Shown here: in pieces, positions 19,845 to 31,981 of the stretch
Layout of the letters: each line of letters begins with the position of its first letter
How positions within the stretch are numbered: position 1 is the stretch's first letter
DNA from: Seminavis robusta
Taxonomy: Eukaryota; Bacillariophyta; Bacillariophyceae; Naviculales; Naviculaceae
DNA: 64,000 nucleotides
Direction: 5' to 3'
Assembly: GCA_903772945.1 (NCBI GenBank)
Contig: CAICTM010000038.1
Coordinates: 95,124 to 159,123, forward strand
Program-made: the position numbers and the translations under genes
The notes under the pieces: generated by a model
What the model was told of the DNA's origin: nothing
Seen by the model: the letters and a program-made list of their open reading frames with translations, nothing else
Databases searched by the model: none

Positions 19845-22277
19845 CTAGGCTTCCGGTGCGCACGGTGGGTGCATTTTACTGATTCCATAAAAGGTGTATC
19901 CAGCAATGACCAAGTTTTTGAACTGATCACCACTGCTGTTTGGGTTGTCATTGTCGCAACTGACTCGGCTTGCTTCGGCAAAGCATTCCATCATTTGCGG
20001 CACCTCTGCTTTCATCAAGTGAATGTTTCCCATGAGATTGAGCAAAGTGCAAACGGTTCGTTGTTTGTTTGCCATCATGGACTCATCGACGCCCTTGGTG
20101 ATCTTCAAAGCCTCGGCAAAGTACTCGTGTGCCAATTCCAATTCACCTCGATCTTGGTGCAATTGAGCCAAGTGCTGGAGAGACACTGCGACTCCCAAAT
20201 GGTTTTCGCCCAATGTCTTGCGTTCGAGGCGGATGGACTCGGTGAACATTTGGATGGCTTCCTTGTCCTCACCATTGGCCAGGTAGACGGTTCCAAGATT
20301 GGAGTAGAGCGTGACGATATCCCTGTGACAGGCTGTAGCCTCCAATTTGATGCGGATGCGGATGCAGTTTTGGAACGCATCCTTGGCCAGGTCAAGCTTC
20401 TTCATTTTGAAGGCAATGAGTCCGATGGAGTTGAAGGTGGCGGCAATGTCAAAGTTGTCAATGGTTTTGAAATGTTCCGTTCGAACTCGTAGTGCCTCCT
20501 GGTAGTAGTTGAGTGACGATTGCAGGTCTTGCTTGAGGTAAAGCATTAGACCAATGCTGCAAAGTGTGGCAGCCACTTCCAAGCTCTGGGGTCCAAAGAC
20601 TTCGAGTTGAATGTCGTATACTCCTCGGTAGACTTTGAGGGCTTTGGTATACTTGCCAAGCTTCTTTTGGTTTTGAGCAATGTGCAGAAGAGTGACCATA
20701 ATGTTGGGATTGGTGCGATCGTCTTCTCCGTACAATTGTTGCTGCATTTGAAGGGTTTCCATGTGGCGGGCCATTGCCTTTTCATGTTGATTGGTCATGC
20801 TGTAGAGGCATCCCATATCCCTCAGGAGACAAGTCAATTCCAGAGAAGGCTTTCCGGTCTTGCTGCACTCGACGGCTTCTTCCAAAAGCTGGCAGGCTTG
20901 GTTGATGTTGCCAGTCTCGTAGTGGATGCAAGCCATGGCCTTGATACAGGTAGCAATGTCTCGATGCGTCTTTCCCAAGACGGGTTCGGCCAACTTGCGG
21001 AATGCTTCAAAGTGACCCAGCGCTTCTTGTACTTTGCCCAACTTTTGGAACGTTTGTCCAATGTTGAACATGGCAGCAGCCTCATCGACGGGACTGCTAA
21101 TGGCGTGACCGTCCTTCTTGTTAGCCTGAAACTGTCTGATCTGGAGCGCTTCTTGGAAGAGAGCCAATGCAGTGGCAAACTCTTGTCGACTGAAGAAGAC
21201 ACGGGCAATGTTGCTGAGGCATGTAGCCACAGGTGAAGCCTTGGCTCCGAGCAAGCGCTTGTAGATGTTGAGAGCGAGCTGAAGGCATTCCATGGCCTTG
21301 ACCGAGTCGCCTCTGCAAAGGTGAAGAATGCCAATGCTGTTGCAGCAAGCGGCAATGTCGCTGTCACCGAGTGCGAGTTCCTGAAGGCGTGCAAAGGCGG
21401 TTTGGTAGTGTAGCATTGCCTGTTCATTCTCTCCCAAGCAGTAGTAGCAAAAGGCAATGTTGTGGTGGATCTTGACGTCATTGAGAATGGTCTCGGAGGA
21501 AGAGGTAGAAGCAGCCACGGCCTTGGTGTCGTTCGAGCTGTTCCACTCCACGTAGGTAGCAAGACTGAGGCTGAACCATCGCTTGGCGTCGTGATACTGG
21601 CGAGTTCTCAAGTGTGTCTGCCCGACATTGTACATGAGAGTGGCGTCTCTGAAGAGAGTGCTGGCTTCAGTGTCCAAGTAGAGTGCTTCCTTGTAGATGT
21701 GCATGCCCTCATCGTATTCTTCGCGTTGGTAGACGTGCATGTTGGCTGAGTTGGAGTCAGAGTTGGAGGCGTCATTGCTCTTGGCGGTTGCATCGGTGCC
21801 CGAGACTGTGGTAGTTTGTTCGTTGCTGGTACCAGTGGTGCTGGTGTTTAGGTTGAGCTGAGGAGTGGAAGTGAATCCGTTGCTGCTGGAGTTGGAGGCA
21901 CTGGAAGAGGAGGCGGAGGCAACGGATAAGTTCATTTGGTTACCCTTCTTTTGAAGATAAGAAGAAGTGGCAGGAGAGCAGCTGGAGAGGGCATTAATGA
22001 AGGATTCTTGAGCTACCCGTGCATCTCCCGCGTATAGGTTGGCAATTCCGACTTCGTTCAAGGCAGCAACGTCGTCGATGCACTGTTGCTTTCGTTGTTC
22101 GTGATCGTCTTTGCCGTCCTTGCTGTTTGTTCGGACAATGCGAGCACGGCAAGAACGTGTGGGAGCCTGTTGGGCGGTCAGAGGCAAGCTCAGACTGCTG
22201 TGTCTTCTCTTGTTCTTGCAACTGATGCTGCTGTTGCTCGTGTTGGTGGTAGGGGTACTGTTGGTAAAACTTGCCAT
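19845..22277 (-). CDS. Large TPR protein of kinesin-light-chain-like repeat type
   Basis: 810 residues from ATG 22277, single exon. Residues 1-60 are basic and Ser/Thr-rich; 90-180 are Ser/Asn/Thr-rich and probably disordered. From about residue 195 to 790 there are some fifteen tetratricopeptide units of 40-42 residues, the spacing typical of kinesin light chain and NPHP3-type repeats. Examples are the units around CLSNIARVFFSRQEFATAL, CNSIGILHLCRGDSVKAME and YSNLGTVYLANGEDKEAIQ. The repeats build a superhelical protein-binding scaffold (known for the family). No catalytic, membrane or kinesin-heavy-chain-binding segment is recognised. Reverse-strand open frames over this gene are by-products of its regular coding sequence. 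Confidence 0.9.
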   Translation of the reverse strand: MASFTNSTPTTNTSNSSISCKNKRRHSSLSLPLTAQQAPTRSCRARIVRTNSKDGKDDHEQRKQQCIDDVAALNEVGIANLYAGDARVAQESFINALSSCSPATSSYLQKKGNQMNLSVASASSSSASNSSSNGFTSTPQLNLNTSTTGTSNEQTTTVSGTDATAKSNDASNSDSNSANMHVYQREEYDEGMHIYKEALYLDTEASTLFRDATLMYNVGQTHLRTRQYHDAKRWFSLSLATYVEWNSSNDTKAVAASTSSSETILNDVKIHHNIAFCYYCLGENEQAMLHYQTAFARLQELALGDSDIAACCNSIGILHLCRGDSVKAMECLQLALNIYKRLLGAKASPVATCLSNIARVFFSRQEFATALALFQEALQIRQFQANKKDGHAISSPVDEAAAMFNIGQTFQKLGKVQEALGHFEAFRKLAEPVLGKTHRDIATCIKAMACIHYETGNINQACQLLEEAVECSKTGKPSLELTCLLRDMGCLYSMTNQHEKAMARHMETLQMQQQLYGEDDRTNPNIMVTLLHIAQNQKKLGKYTKALKVYRGVYDIQLEVFGPQSLEVAATLCSIGLMLYLKQDLQSSLNYYQEALRVRTEHFKTIDNFDIAATFNSIGLIAFKMKKLDLAKDAFQNCIRIRIKLEATACHRDIVTLYSNLGTVYLANGEDKEAIQMFTESIRLERKTLGENHLGVAVSLQHLAQLHQDRGELELAHEYFAEALKITKGVDESMMANKQRTVCTLLNLMGNIHLMKAEVPQMMECFAEASRVSCDNDNPNSSGDQFKNLVIAGYTFYGISKMHPPCAPEA

Positions 22278-24824
22278 GGTTGCTTACTGAAGTTAGTTAG
22301 TTTGCTTGTGGGCTTTTTAAAAGTTGTGTCAAGAAGTTAAGTTGTGAGGTTTCTGTGGATGAATCCGGTTCTTGCTTGCTGGCGGCTGTAGTAGTCAGTG
22401 TGTTTGTTGGAGTAGCTGTGCGAGTTGAAAGTCGAGTCGATGGCGAGCTGGTAGCTACTGTACTTTAGCTAGCTAGTAGTTAGTTAGTAACTTGTGTGAC
22501 TTTGGTTGTTTTGCTTTACCTGAGTTCGGTTTGCAAATTTATGAGTAGCAGATGGAAGTGGTCCTTGATGACACAGCTCTGGTTGAGTTGAGTTGAGTTG
22601 TCCATCTATCTTGCAAAGAAAAAGATGGCTCAGTGCTATCACTGAAGTGAGAATCCCACTGGCTTGCGATGCAAGGACCAGTGAAGTGTTCGTTTTCTTT
22701 CTCAATGTCGAATTGGTGGCTTTTTCACACCACTCACAGAAGTGTAGTCGTACTGGCAATTCGGTGGCAAAAGCTGGCAAAAAAGGCACACTGGATCTGA
22801 CAACCAAGCGCGACTACTGTTCGGGAAGCCATTTTTTGTACCAAGGCTACGGCCGCACCTACGACAACCACAACACAGTTCTCGATTCTTGAGAATGGGT
22901 CACTTTTGATAAATCAGAGTCATTGCAATTCTGAAGCTGCTTTTAGAATGCATGGCCCCCAATAGCTCTCCCAATTCACCACAAAGTGGAACAGAACAAG
23001 TTCATTCTGCAGTGGTAATGCAATTCCCACTTGAACACTCTAGACTTGGCAGTACTCGGTACTTCTCGCAATAAAGAAAAGAACCAGGATAGCTTGGAGC
23101 ATTATACTTGATTCTTGTGCACCCAGAATGTCTTCCCGTCGCCAGGACGGCAATTTTGTTGATGCCACGTGCGCCACCACTACTTGCTAGAGGTGGGCTG
23201 GGCTTCGGAGCTGGCTTAAGTAGTTTTCAGCCTGTTGACTTTTCACCCTGTCGATAGTAACGAATTCTACGTAAGGCCGGTACATCAACCCGTTTTGCCG
23301 AATCTGGCAAAGAACAGAGGCCTTCATTCTTCAGTCGTCACCATTGATTATGAAGGATTCTCCGAACGGCATTGACACCTCAACACCAAGTCAAGATAGT
23401 CAAGATTGGGAGTCCCAAGAGAAACTGCATGCAATGGCAGCACACCCAGCCACTACCTGGCTCGCTGCTTAGTCAACTGTAACGTTTTTGCAGCCAGCCA
23501 ACTCTATCCAGTCTGAGGTTAGCCCTTCGATATAAGATAGCAGAAATTTCTGTGGTAGTAACCACACCACCGGTACCGCTAGCTAGCTAGCTAGCAGTAC
23601 ATTCATCAACAATAGTTACGAATCAAAGGCTACACCTCTAGAGGTACCTGGTACATGTATCTAGCTAGCTGCCGTACTAGTACCAGCAAACACTCGTTTA
23701 GTGTATGATACGGCACTGAGGAGTATTCGCAAGACAGATTGGAGGAGGCGACTTTTATTGTAAACTAAGACTTGCACCCCTTGAGGTGCAAACCTCATCC
23801 TCTGTCAGCGCTTCTGAAATGACTTAATATCTTAAAACAAAAGCCACAGTTATATGTTTCAAAACCGCCACACCAGTCGCACTGGATTTGAACAAAAAGA
23901 ACCTTTTCGAAACCGTTTCCACGGTGTCGAATCAGGTCCCAGACCAGGTCCCAGACCACGAATACATTCGGGAATGAGCCTGGAAGACATCTTATGCAAG
24001 GCAGAATGTGTCGCAGAATGTGCATAAGTTGACCATTCTTACAAGAAAGATGTTACACTGGCGAATTCGAGAACCTAAGTAGAACACAGGATATAAAAGG
24101 CTGTTCTTGAGTGCTCTTGTCTAATTCATTTTTTGAACTCTCAAAAAGACGCTGGGCAAGAAGGGAAGCCTAAGCGAAGCTTGCTTGAACCACTTGGCAC
24201 CACCAACATAAGACGGTGGAACCATGGACAGTGATGGTAAATAGAGCATTATTTGTTTTGGTTAGGTAAATGAAGTTGGAGTTCTCGGAAAAAGAGCACT
24301 TACTTGTTTTCAAGTAGATTGTATTTAAATAAAGAGGCTCATTCTTGTAAATAGAGACTTCATACGCTGCCCCTTTTGTCCGCATTTTCACAAGGAGAAG
24401 GCCATTTGGGGCACTGCCAGTCCCTAACACACTGTTTTGGAGAACACTGATCTTGTGAAAAAGATCCAGAAGTCAATGCACCTTTAAGACTCCTTTAAGA
24501 CTCAACCTGGCTGCTGGTTGTTTCAGGTTTCAGCTACTCGGCCCTTCTGCTCCTTTTGCACACGACGTCATAAATAGGAGGTGAAGAGAAAGAGGACGCT
24601 AGCTAGCTGGGGCAAGTCAACAACTCAGCAACTTTCTGGGTGAGCTCTGACTCCTACTTGTTTGAACAGAAAAAAAACGTATCCACTTTTCCGCATGCAC
24701 TTATCAAACGAGCTGCTCGAGTATTGGTAGTAGCCAGCTACATGTACTCGTAGCTTTGGCTGGCTAGAGCGCTCTAGCTACCTCTAGAGCTACATGTATG
24801 TACTCTAGTAGAGGGCAGAGGACA

Positions 24825-25154
24825 GGTTGTCGGAAATTGTCCATCCTTAATCAGTAGCTATCACATGTATGTCATCATGCAAGGACTTCGCAAGCAAGTA
24901 AGTGTTCACTGCTACTGGTAGCCAAGCTCAACTCGATCTCACAATCGTCTCATTCAAAGCCTCCAAGCTGCCAAGCTGCCTGGATGCATGATAGAATTAT
25001 TTGATGATAGCCACGCCAGGGTTGTCGGAAATTGTCCATCATAATTCAGTATCATTTGCAAGCGCTTCGCAAGCAAGTGTTCACTGCTACTAGTAGCTAG
25101 TTGAGCTCAAGACTAGTCCAATCTCACGATCTCATCCAAAGCCTCCAAGCTGCC
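24825..25154 (+). repeat. Diverged direct duplication (about 155 and 135 bp)
   Basis: 24825-24980 and 25020-25154 share in order GGTTGTCGGAAATTGTCCAT, a TTCGCAAGCAAG block, GTGTTCACTGCTACT and AAAGCCTCCAAGCTGCC, with small indels between. Copies are about 195 bp apart. Confidence 0.8.
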
Positions 25155-27060
25155 TTGGTTGTGGAACGCCACAGCAGAAACTATCTTTATTGATCTCTTT
25201 CCAAGCATCTTGGTGCTGCTGGTTCCACAGAGTCTCCATTGCCTTGAAGGAGAAGGGTAAAAAGGAAAGGGAACTCCTTTAGTCCTCATCCACAGAGATC
25301 TTCAGATCTGGCTTCATGGTAACCACTGAGTAAAAGCGAGTGTTGGCTGGCTACCTGATAGCTATTTCTCATTATGCCCGCGGTAGTATTGTGTCGCTTA
25401 TAGGCTTCCCTTGAGGCTCGGATGCAACCACCACGGAAGAGGGCGCTGCTCCGGGCAGCATCTGCATCCAGCATCCAATCCAAACAAGTACTAGCTAGTA
25501 GTGGGCGGAGGACCCAGATCCAATCCAAACTCATTGAATGGCCTGCCTCTAATGTGGCTACTGGTAGTTGCGGCTGCTGAGCGATGATACTGGTTTTTGT
25601 TAGCAACCATATTTCATTTTGGCTTCTTTGTCTTCTGCCTCTTCTGCCAGTTCGCTTAGTTGTGCATGACGTAGCTCTGCGTCCAGGCTTCACCAGCACC
25701 TCGACTGCTTTTGTCCAGGTGAAGGCCCGAAGGCCATTTCGAACTCTGCGAAATCAATTGATGGTACCAACAAGTCAACGGGCCGACCGTTTCTTCTAGC
25801 AGCTAGCTACCGATAGCTAGAAGCCAGTGAGGTGCCTCGCTCAGCCAGCCTACGATACCGGCACGGTGGGCTGGGCCTGTAAAGGGCCAGCTGGAGAGCG
25901 ATGTATCTACGAGGCCACCGGTATGGCGCCTGAAGCTGAGCCGCCAGTTTGCTAAGGTTCGCTTGCTTCCGAGGGCGTCTAGAACTCCCTCTACCGGTCG
26001 TATCCTCTCAAAAGTACCGTATGAAAGTTGGCGAATGCGATCCTGGAAGCCACTCTTCACTTCACTCCCACAAGGAGATCCATCTCCTTTATGCGACATC
26101 TGGCTGGATTGTCGAAAGACTTGCCAGTGTTTGTACCGCGTACAGGACTCGACGCTCGACGCTCGAAGTGGAGTATTGAAAGTTGCAAGGCTTTCCCAGC
26201 GTCCAACCCTGTACAGTACACGTGTACATTCGTTTGGGGGGAATTTCTTTCTCCATGGCACAGAAACCAGCTTTCAGGACAACTTTTCCTCTAGAGAAAT
26301 CAGCTTCAAATCCTGCCTAAACGCTATCCAGATGCATTCTTGTTGTTGCCATTGGCTCGCAAAACGCCACATCATTCAGTTCTAATGCATCCAGGCAGGG
26401 AATGCCTGTCATCCGGACTGGGCTTCCCCTCTGAAGCTTTTTTTTGTAGCCTTTGAAGGACTGGCGTGATACCAGTATACCCAGACTGCTTTTGCATCTG
26501 ACCGTTTGAAGTCAGAGGAGAGGGATAAACCCACCTTTTCTGCGGCCTTTGTTCGAGTACAGTGTGGGTTATGGTGCGGTCTTTGCATTGAAAAACCTTT
26601 AGCTTCAAAGGCTGTAATGCATGGTTGTCCAAACAACTTGAAAAGACTGCAGCAACCATCACAATATGCTTTCCTTCAACAAGGCCAGACAAAACAACTT
26701 TGATTGTTGATCCAGTATATGCATATGCCCATTAAAAGCAACTCAAACCTTGCACAGACCTATCTTATCGATTTTCATCCATGGTTGCAAGGAGCAAAAT
26801 GACAAAGAGGTGTGCTCGTGTGTTCCATGGTACTTGACTGGGATTGAAGGAGCAGCACAACAGCAGGGCATTGGCCAGTAGAGAGAATGCAAATGAAGGG
26901 GTAGTGCATGTACTTCCAATGATCATTGGCCAGCGTAAATTGGTCTCCCTGATTTGCCTCATTCGCTTGAATCACCTCTGACAATTGGGACTTGGTACTG
27001 GTACTGGTAACCACCTGCCATATCCACCCCCTCTTGTACCGGTAGCTTGACGACTAGCTA

Positions 27061-27360
27061 GGCTTTAACGGAGGAAGAAGAGGCATCTTGTACATACCCT
27101 CGTCAAGGCATGTCCCCACCAAGAGCTGTTTGCAACAGAACAAAGTAAAACAGATCAAATGGATTTTAAGGGGGGAGGGAAACTTCTTCAGACATATTAC
27201 AGCTTTACTGGCTGCCGGTAGTACTCCCTCTGAAAAGGTTACAATGTCAAGTATTGAGTATGTCATTATGGCCTGCTGGAATTACATGCATTTGGTGTCG
27301 TCCAATGTTACTCTTGCGAGCTCCATCCACTCCAAACTGCGGACTCGTTTTGTGAAGTAA
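27061..27360 (+). pseudogene. Possible 3' remnant of a pogo/Tigger-type DDE transposase
   Basis: About 100 open codons without an ATG at the front. The last 40 residues (segment IEYVIMACWNYMHLVSSNVT then SIHSKL) resemble the C-terminal helix of CENP-B/Tigger DDE proteins, where a Trp-containing Ala-Trp-Asn motif precedes Val-x-x-x-Thr-Ile. The upstream LYIPSSRH could correspond to the Pro-x-x-x-x-His element. This is a weak by-eye similarity. Confidence 0.25.
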
Positions 27361-28008
27361 GTGTGAAGTCTACTCTGGTACTGCAGCAACAATACAATAC
27401 AAGACTCTGGTACAGCTACATACTGGTACTAGCACTCCCTCAATGTAATAAGAACAAAAGAGAATTGTGTGCTGTATGTAAAGAGAATGACTCTAGAATT
27501 TGTCAGTGACAGCTGTAAAAAGTGATGAGAGCAATAAACTGTATAAACAACAGCGCCTTTCGGAGAAGACCCAGCCAACACAACGATCCCGGAATTAAGA
27601 GAGGGGCTTTTGGAGACCAAAGCCTTAAACCGTTTGGATTTTGTTTTACTTCATTGGTTTAGAGAAATTTTCCTTTCTTCCTGATCCAATTTGCTGGATG
27701 ACTTTGCGGCTTACCGGTACAGTAGCTTCAGCTCGACAACTAACTTCGCAATTACTGTACAAGTATTCAATTATTGTGGCAATAGCTGTGGCAATCACGC
27801 AATCACCTCGTCTGATGTCATCATTTCAAGGTAGCTGTGGTAAAACACCATTTTAATAACTTTTTCGAAGTAAATAATGTATACCTCAACTACCTTTCAA
27901 AGCATGTCAAGATTACCCCGTAATAGGCCCCCAGCAAAACCACCACCAGAAAAGGCAACCGGCGGGTAAGGTTCATAAAATTGTTTGTGTCTTTATTTGT
28001 GAACGAGG

Positions 28009-31000
28009 ATGACAATGAGAATGAGAATGAGTAATACAACGCCATCGTCAAGTACATGTATGCATAGAAGGACAATGAGAGATCTTCCAAGTCTGTTGGT
28101 GTGGATGTTGCTGGTGCTCTGCTATCACAGCAGCGGCGTGTTGTCGTCTGCCATCCCGGGAATGGAAGTGCCTTCCACGATCACTTTACGCGCTGGGGTT
28201 TTGCATGCGCCGCCGTTTGCTAGTGTGGACGAACGAGTCGACGGCGCTTTGTTTTTCGACGGCTTTCAGCCCAAGCTGCTCGAGCGACTCTCCATCTTTG
28301 CCAAGCAAGACAATGTCACTCTCAATTGGGAACTCAGCCGATCCCCACCGCAGTACGGAGCCGCTCTTGATCTCGTCGCGAACGATTGCAATTCATCCGT
28401 GAACGAGAATGACCTGCGGGACTGCCAGAGATTTGATTTAATTGTTGGTAAGTCAGCTAAGTCAGCTAAACGGATAAATCACTTAGCTTGTCTTGTCGCT
28501 TGTGGTCCTCACCTTTTGATTTCTACCCTTTTGCATTTGGCTTGTAGGCGACTACTATTGCAACCCAGCACGGTCTGTTCGTGTGGACTTTACTCCCTCG
28601 TGGCTTAGAACGACAATGTCCACCATCAAGTCATTGGATAAGGCAGAGGGGCAACAAGACTTTACGACTCTTACTCAAGCTGACACTGCAAAGGCGTTTG
28701 TGTGTGTCCCTGATGGAACCTACTTGCAGACGGTAGTCATGGCCAAGGTACGTGTTCGTCTTACATGTACTGTATGATCGTGCTTGCATGAATGTATGGT
28801 AGACATCCTTATTCTCACATCTATCTATCTATCTATCTATCTTTGGACAACCCTTACCCTTTGGACCTCAGTTCCCCAATGCACAGTACCTGAAATGTGC
28901 CTCTCCACAGGAATGCCTAGAGTGGCTCAAGGCGGAAGAGTGTGTCCTCTACGCCGATGATGAACTTCTCTTGAGGCATCGACAAGCACAAGATCCTTCC
29001 TTGGAAGTCACTAGGGAACAGGTTCGTGATCTGCATCAATCCTTGTCGTGCAGTCGCTGCAATACTCTTTCTCTCATCCTTGATTCTTTTCATTCTACTA
29101 CGTACCGTAGTTCAACACACAGTACCTTGTCTGGCCACTCAGCTACAACCTGCCTCCCGTTACATCACTCTTGGTCAAAAAGTGGATGTATGCGGCTGTT
29201 TCCAATGCCACCCTGGATGAACTATACTTTGAATTCTTCCAAAAAGAGCTATGTCCGGTCGGAACGGCAGGAGAAAGCTGCGAACTTCCTTGTGATCCAG
29301 GTCAGTAGTGCTTTGTCGTTTCGTTTGTAGCCCAGTCGGAGGCTCATCATGGGTCTCGCTCTCTCACCATTCCCATACAACTTTCTCTCGCCTTGCTTAA
29401 CTTATCGCAGACCACGGAACCAGCAATGCCAGAGGAGTCTGTGTCTGTGAATCCACCAAATGGACCGGAGAAGACTGTAGTATTGAAGTCGAAGAAAATG
29501 TCAACCTCATCCCTACCACACTCAAACTCATTGCGTACATCATGTACGGAATCAATTGCTTCGCCATCCTGGCTTGTGCTGTGTGGCTCTTCTTGCAGAA
29601 AGATACTCCACAAGTCAGAGTCAGTCAACCCAGCTTTCTCCTTCTAGTGCTTTTGGGATGCTTGATTAGTTCTTCCACGATTCTTGCCATGGCACAGGAA
29701 TCAGAAGGGGATGGACCCGTTCATGCATGCATGCTGATTGTAAGTAGTGGGGCGACACTGCCCGGTCGTACTTGCCTATGTCGACAATTGATTGCGTGCA
29801 GTACTGCTGTCTAACCCACCTGACTGGTTGCTTTGCTTGGTTGCTGCAGCCTTGGTTGTACTCGGTGGGATTCAGGTGCGTTTTGCAATGCTGCAGAATG
29901 GCGGGCTCCTCGGCCCCAGATGATTGCTGTGCTGTTCATATTTGCCTCACACAACATTGCCGCCGTTGATTCGATGGATTGATTAATTTCAGCGTGACAT
30001 TTGGCACTCTCTTTGCAAAGGTACGACCCGCCATTGTGTCGTTTTCTGTTGCACTGTATGTCGTGTCTTACACTTTCATCATCCTATTGGCGTATGTATT
30101 GATCTCTTGACTGTCAGATTCGACGTGTGTACTTGATCTTCGTAAATGCCGCACGAGCTCAAAGCGGCGTGGATAAGAATAATCGGAAGAGGCAGGTATC
30201 CTTTAGAGAAACCTTCTCTGTTGTTGCGATTGTTTTGTCTGTGGATGTGTGCATCCTGACAGCATGGACTGTAGTCGACCCATTGCAATGGGAAAGAACT
30301 GTCATTGCCGCCGACCAGTTCGGTGCACCACTAGAGTCCACGGGAGGTTGTGTTTCAGAGCACTGGGAAGCCTTTGCGGGAGCCATCGCCGCTTTGCATT
30401 TGCTACTATTGGGTGTGGCGTAAGTCATCATGTCAACTTGCTTGTGCTGCTATCTTGCTGAAAGCTGACTACGTCCTTTCCTGTTTTCAACCATTCTCGA
30501 TTTACCAAAGATGCTACATGTGTTATGTTGCGAGGGATATTCCCACCAAGTTCAGTGAAGGAAAATACCTCTCCATAGGTAAGCAACAACTGTTCGACTG
30601 CATGTGTGGAGTCTCCTTCGTTGCGGTTTAAGTTGAGCTCACTTCTTGACACTGCTGTTGTGGACACATCCGACATGTACAGCAATGGTACGTCAGGAAT
30701 TAACTCGAGGTTTCTGCAAATGTTGGACCTTTTTATTGACAACTAAGCGAAACTCGTTTGCCACCCGCACTAGATTTCGAATCTTCAGATCTTTGTTGTT
30801 GGACTGCCAATATTGGTTATCATGGGTCAGGATCCGCAGACCTCTTTCTTTGTTCGTTCGGTGATCATCTGGATGTGAGTGATGGTCTTTGTTGTGGCAC
30901 ATCTGTTTCCATCCAACCATGCTACGTGTGTATCAGCGCTAACAGAAGCCGTTGTCGGATGGTCTTTGCTCCCAGGAACGACTTGGCTGGTACGTCCATG

Positions 31001-31838
31001 GATGAAGTGTACAACTCCGAGTTTCAATTCCACGGGACGTCATCCTCACCCTTTGCATTCGACTCGTACAGTTGTGACGCTCATCTTTGGCAATCTCATG
31101 TACAGCGTACACGTGGAAGCTGGTGATGGCAACGATAACGTCAAGGCTGCAGTTGACCAAGCTATGAAGCGATACACTCAAGTCGAGAGAAATAAGTCGT
31201 CCCACGAGCGCCTTGGTGGAAGTTCAACCTTCACTGCTGCTGCTCCTTCGGCTGGCATTGGTGGCTCCCGATCTTTGGCAATGTCTCGCATGAGTGCAAC
31301 GGGCTCGACAACTCAAGGTGACAAGAGGATGAGATCGTCGGCTAATTCGAACAACACGTCAGGGCATACTACGAGAAATTCTCAGATATACAACAACGAC
31401 CCGATGACGTTTGAAGCATTACGGGAAGGAGACGAAACGGAACAAGGCCATGCTTCCTTTGCTCATGAAGATGTATCCGAATCTGATGAAGAAGAGGATC
31501 TCGCGCCGTTGTCGCCTCCTGGTGCCAGCACGTCTCAGGAAAACGTAGACGTCCTCAAAAACAATCGAAACTCATGGGGAGGGGGCTATCTTTCAACCTT
31601 CGAGCATGTGGACGCTTCCAACGCCGATGCTGATGACAATGAAGAAAGCGAAACCACCAGTGAAGACGTGATGGAAGATGAACCAGAACCAAAACCGCCC
31701 AGGAAATCCCTTCCAACTGCAAGTCTCCCGAAAAATCGACCATCACATATGTCCTACGCAGAAAGCCGCATATCAAGAGTTAGGGGAAAGCATGCAGCAA
31801 TAGTCGAAGAGCGACGAAAATCGAAGCAATTTTCGTAG
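28009..31838 (+). CDS. Class C-type 7TM receptor with periplasmic-binding-like ectodomain, 13 exons
   Basis: Exons: 28009-28447, 28548-28747, 28872-29021, 29111-29300, 29411-29739, 29850-29875, 29993-30020, 30118-30419, 30511-30578, 30683-30687, 30774-30874, 30976-30989, 31072-31838. All introns are GT-AG and the frame closes to 872 residues. Exons ten and twelve are microexons of 5 and 14 nt. Translation may start at Met1 or Met23 (28075), which begins a normal signal peptide. Residues about 50-300 form a bilobed solute-binding domain of the bacterial extracellular type 3 kind (TLRAGVLHAPPF at the start). A short Cys-rich EGF-like module follows at about 311-350. TM1-TM7 span about 366-630 and include PSFLLLVLLGCLISSS (TM2), AMISNLQIFVVG (TM6) and IIWMNDLAVVTLIFGN (TM7). 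The tail (635-872) is acidic and Ser-rich. Inference: a surface sensor for amino-acid-like ligands. Next on the same strand is an amino-acid transporter. Confidence 0.85.
28819..28842 (+). repeat. ATCT microsatellite in intron 2 of the class C-type receptor
   Basis: Six perfect ATCT units between the donor at 28748 and the acceptor at 28871. Confidence 0.95.
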
Positions 31839-31981
31839 GTGACTCACCTCAAGAACAAATTGATCCTGGGAGGGGTAAGGACAATGTGCACCTGTGAAAT
31901 AAGAGTACAAAGAGATATTCTATTCTATCTCCAGTGTTCTCTAGCTCTAGCTAGCAAACTAAAGATTCCGAGATGTCACTT

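Larger units (their letters stand above)
22278..28008. other. Gene-poor region of 5.7 kb
   Basis: No complete gene found. It holds CTAGCTAG runs (23578-23596), a doubled ACCAGGTCCCAG near 23935-23960, a diverged direct duplication at 24825-25154, and a possible decayed transposase end at 27061-27360. Overlapping frames on both strands at 25.3-26.7 kb contradict one another. Confidence 0.5.

Noticed and set aside
19779-21236. Plus-strand frames over the TPR gene (237 and 209 codons)
   Set aside because: They are antisense to regular TPR codons and carry no family signal, while the minus frame has clear repeats.
25803-26385. Overlapping 152- and 140-codon frames on opposite strands
   Set aside because: Mutually exclusive, no homology recognised, both interrupted by low-information sequence.
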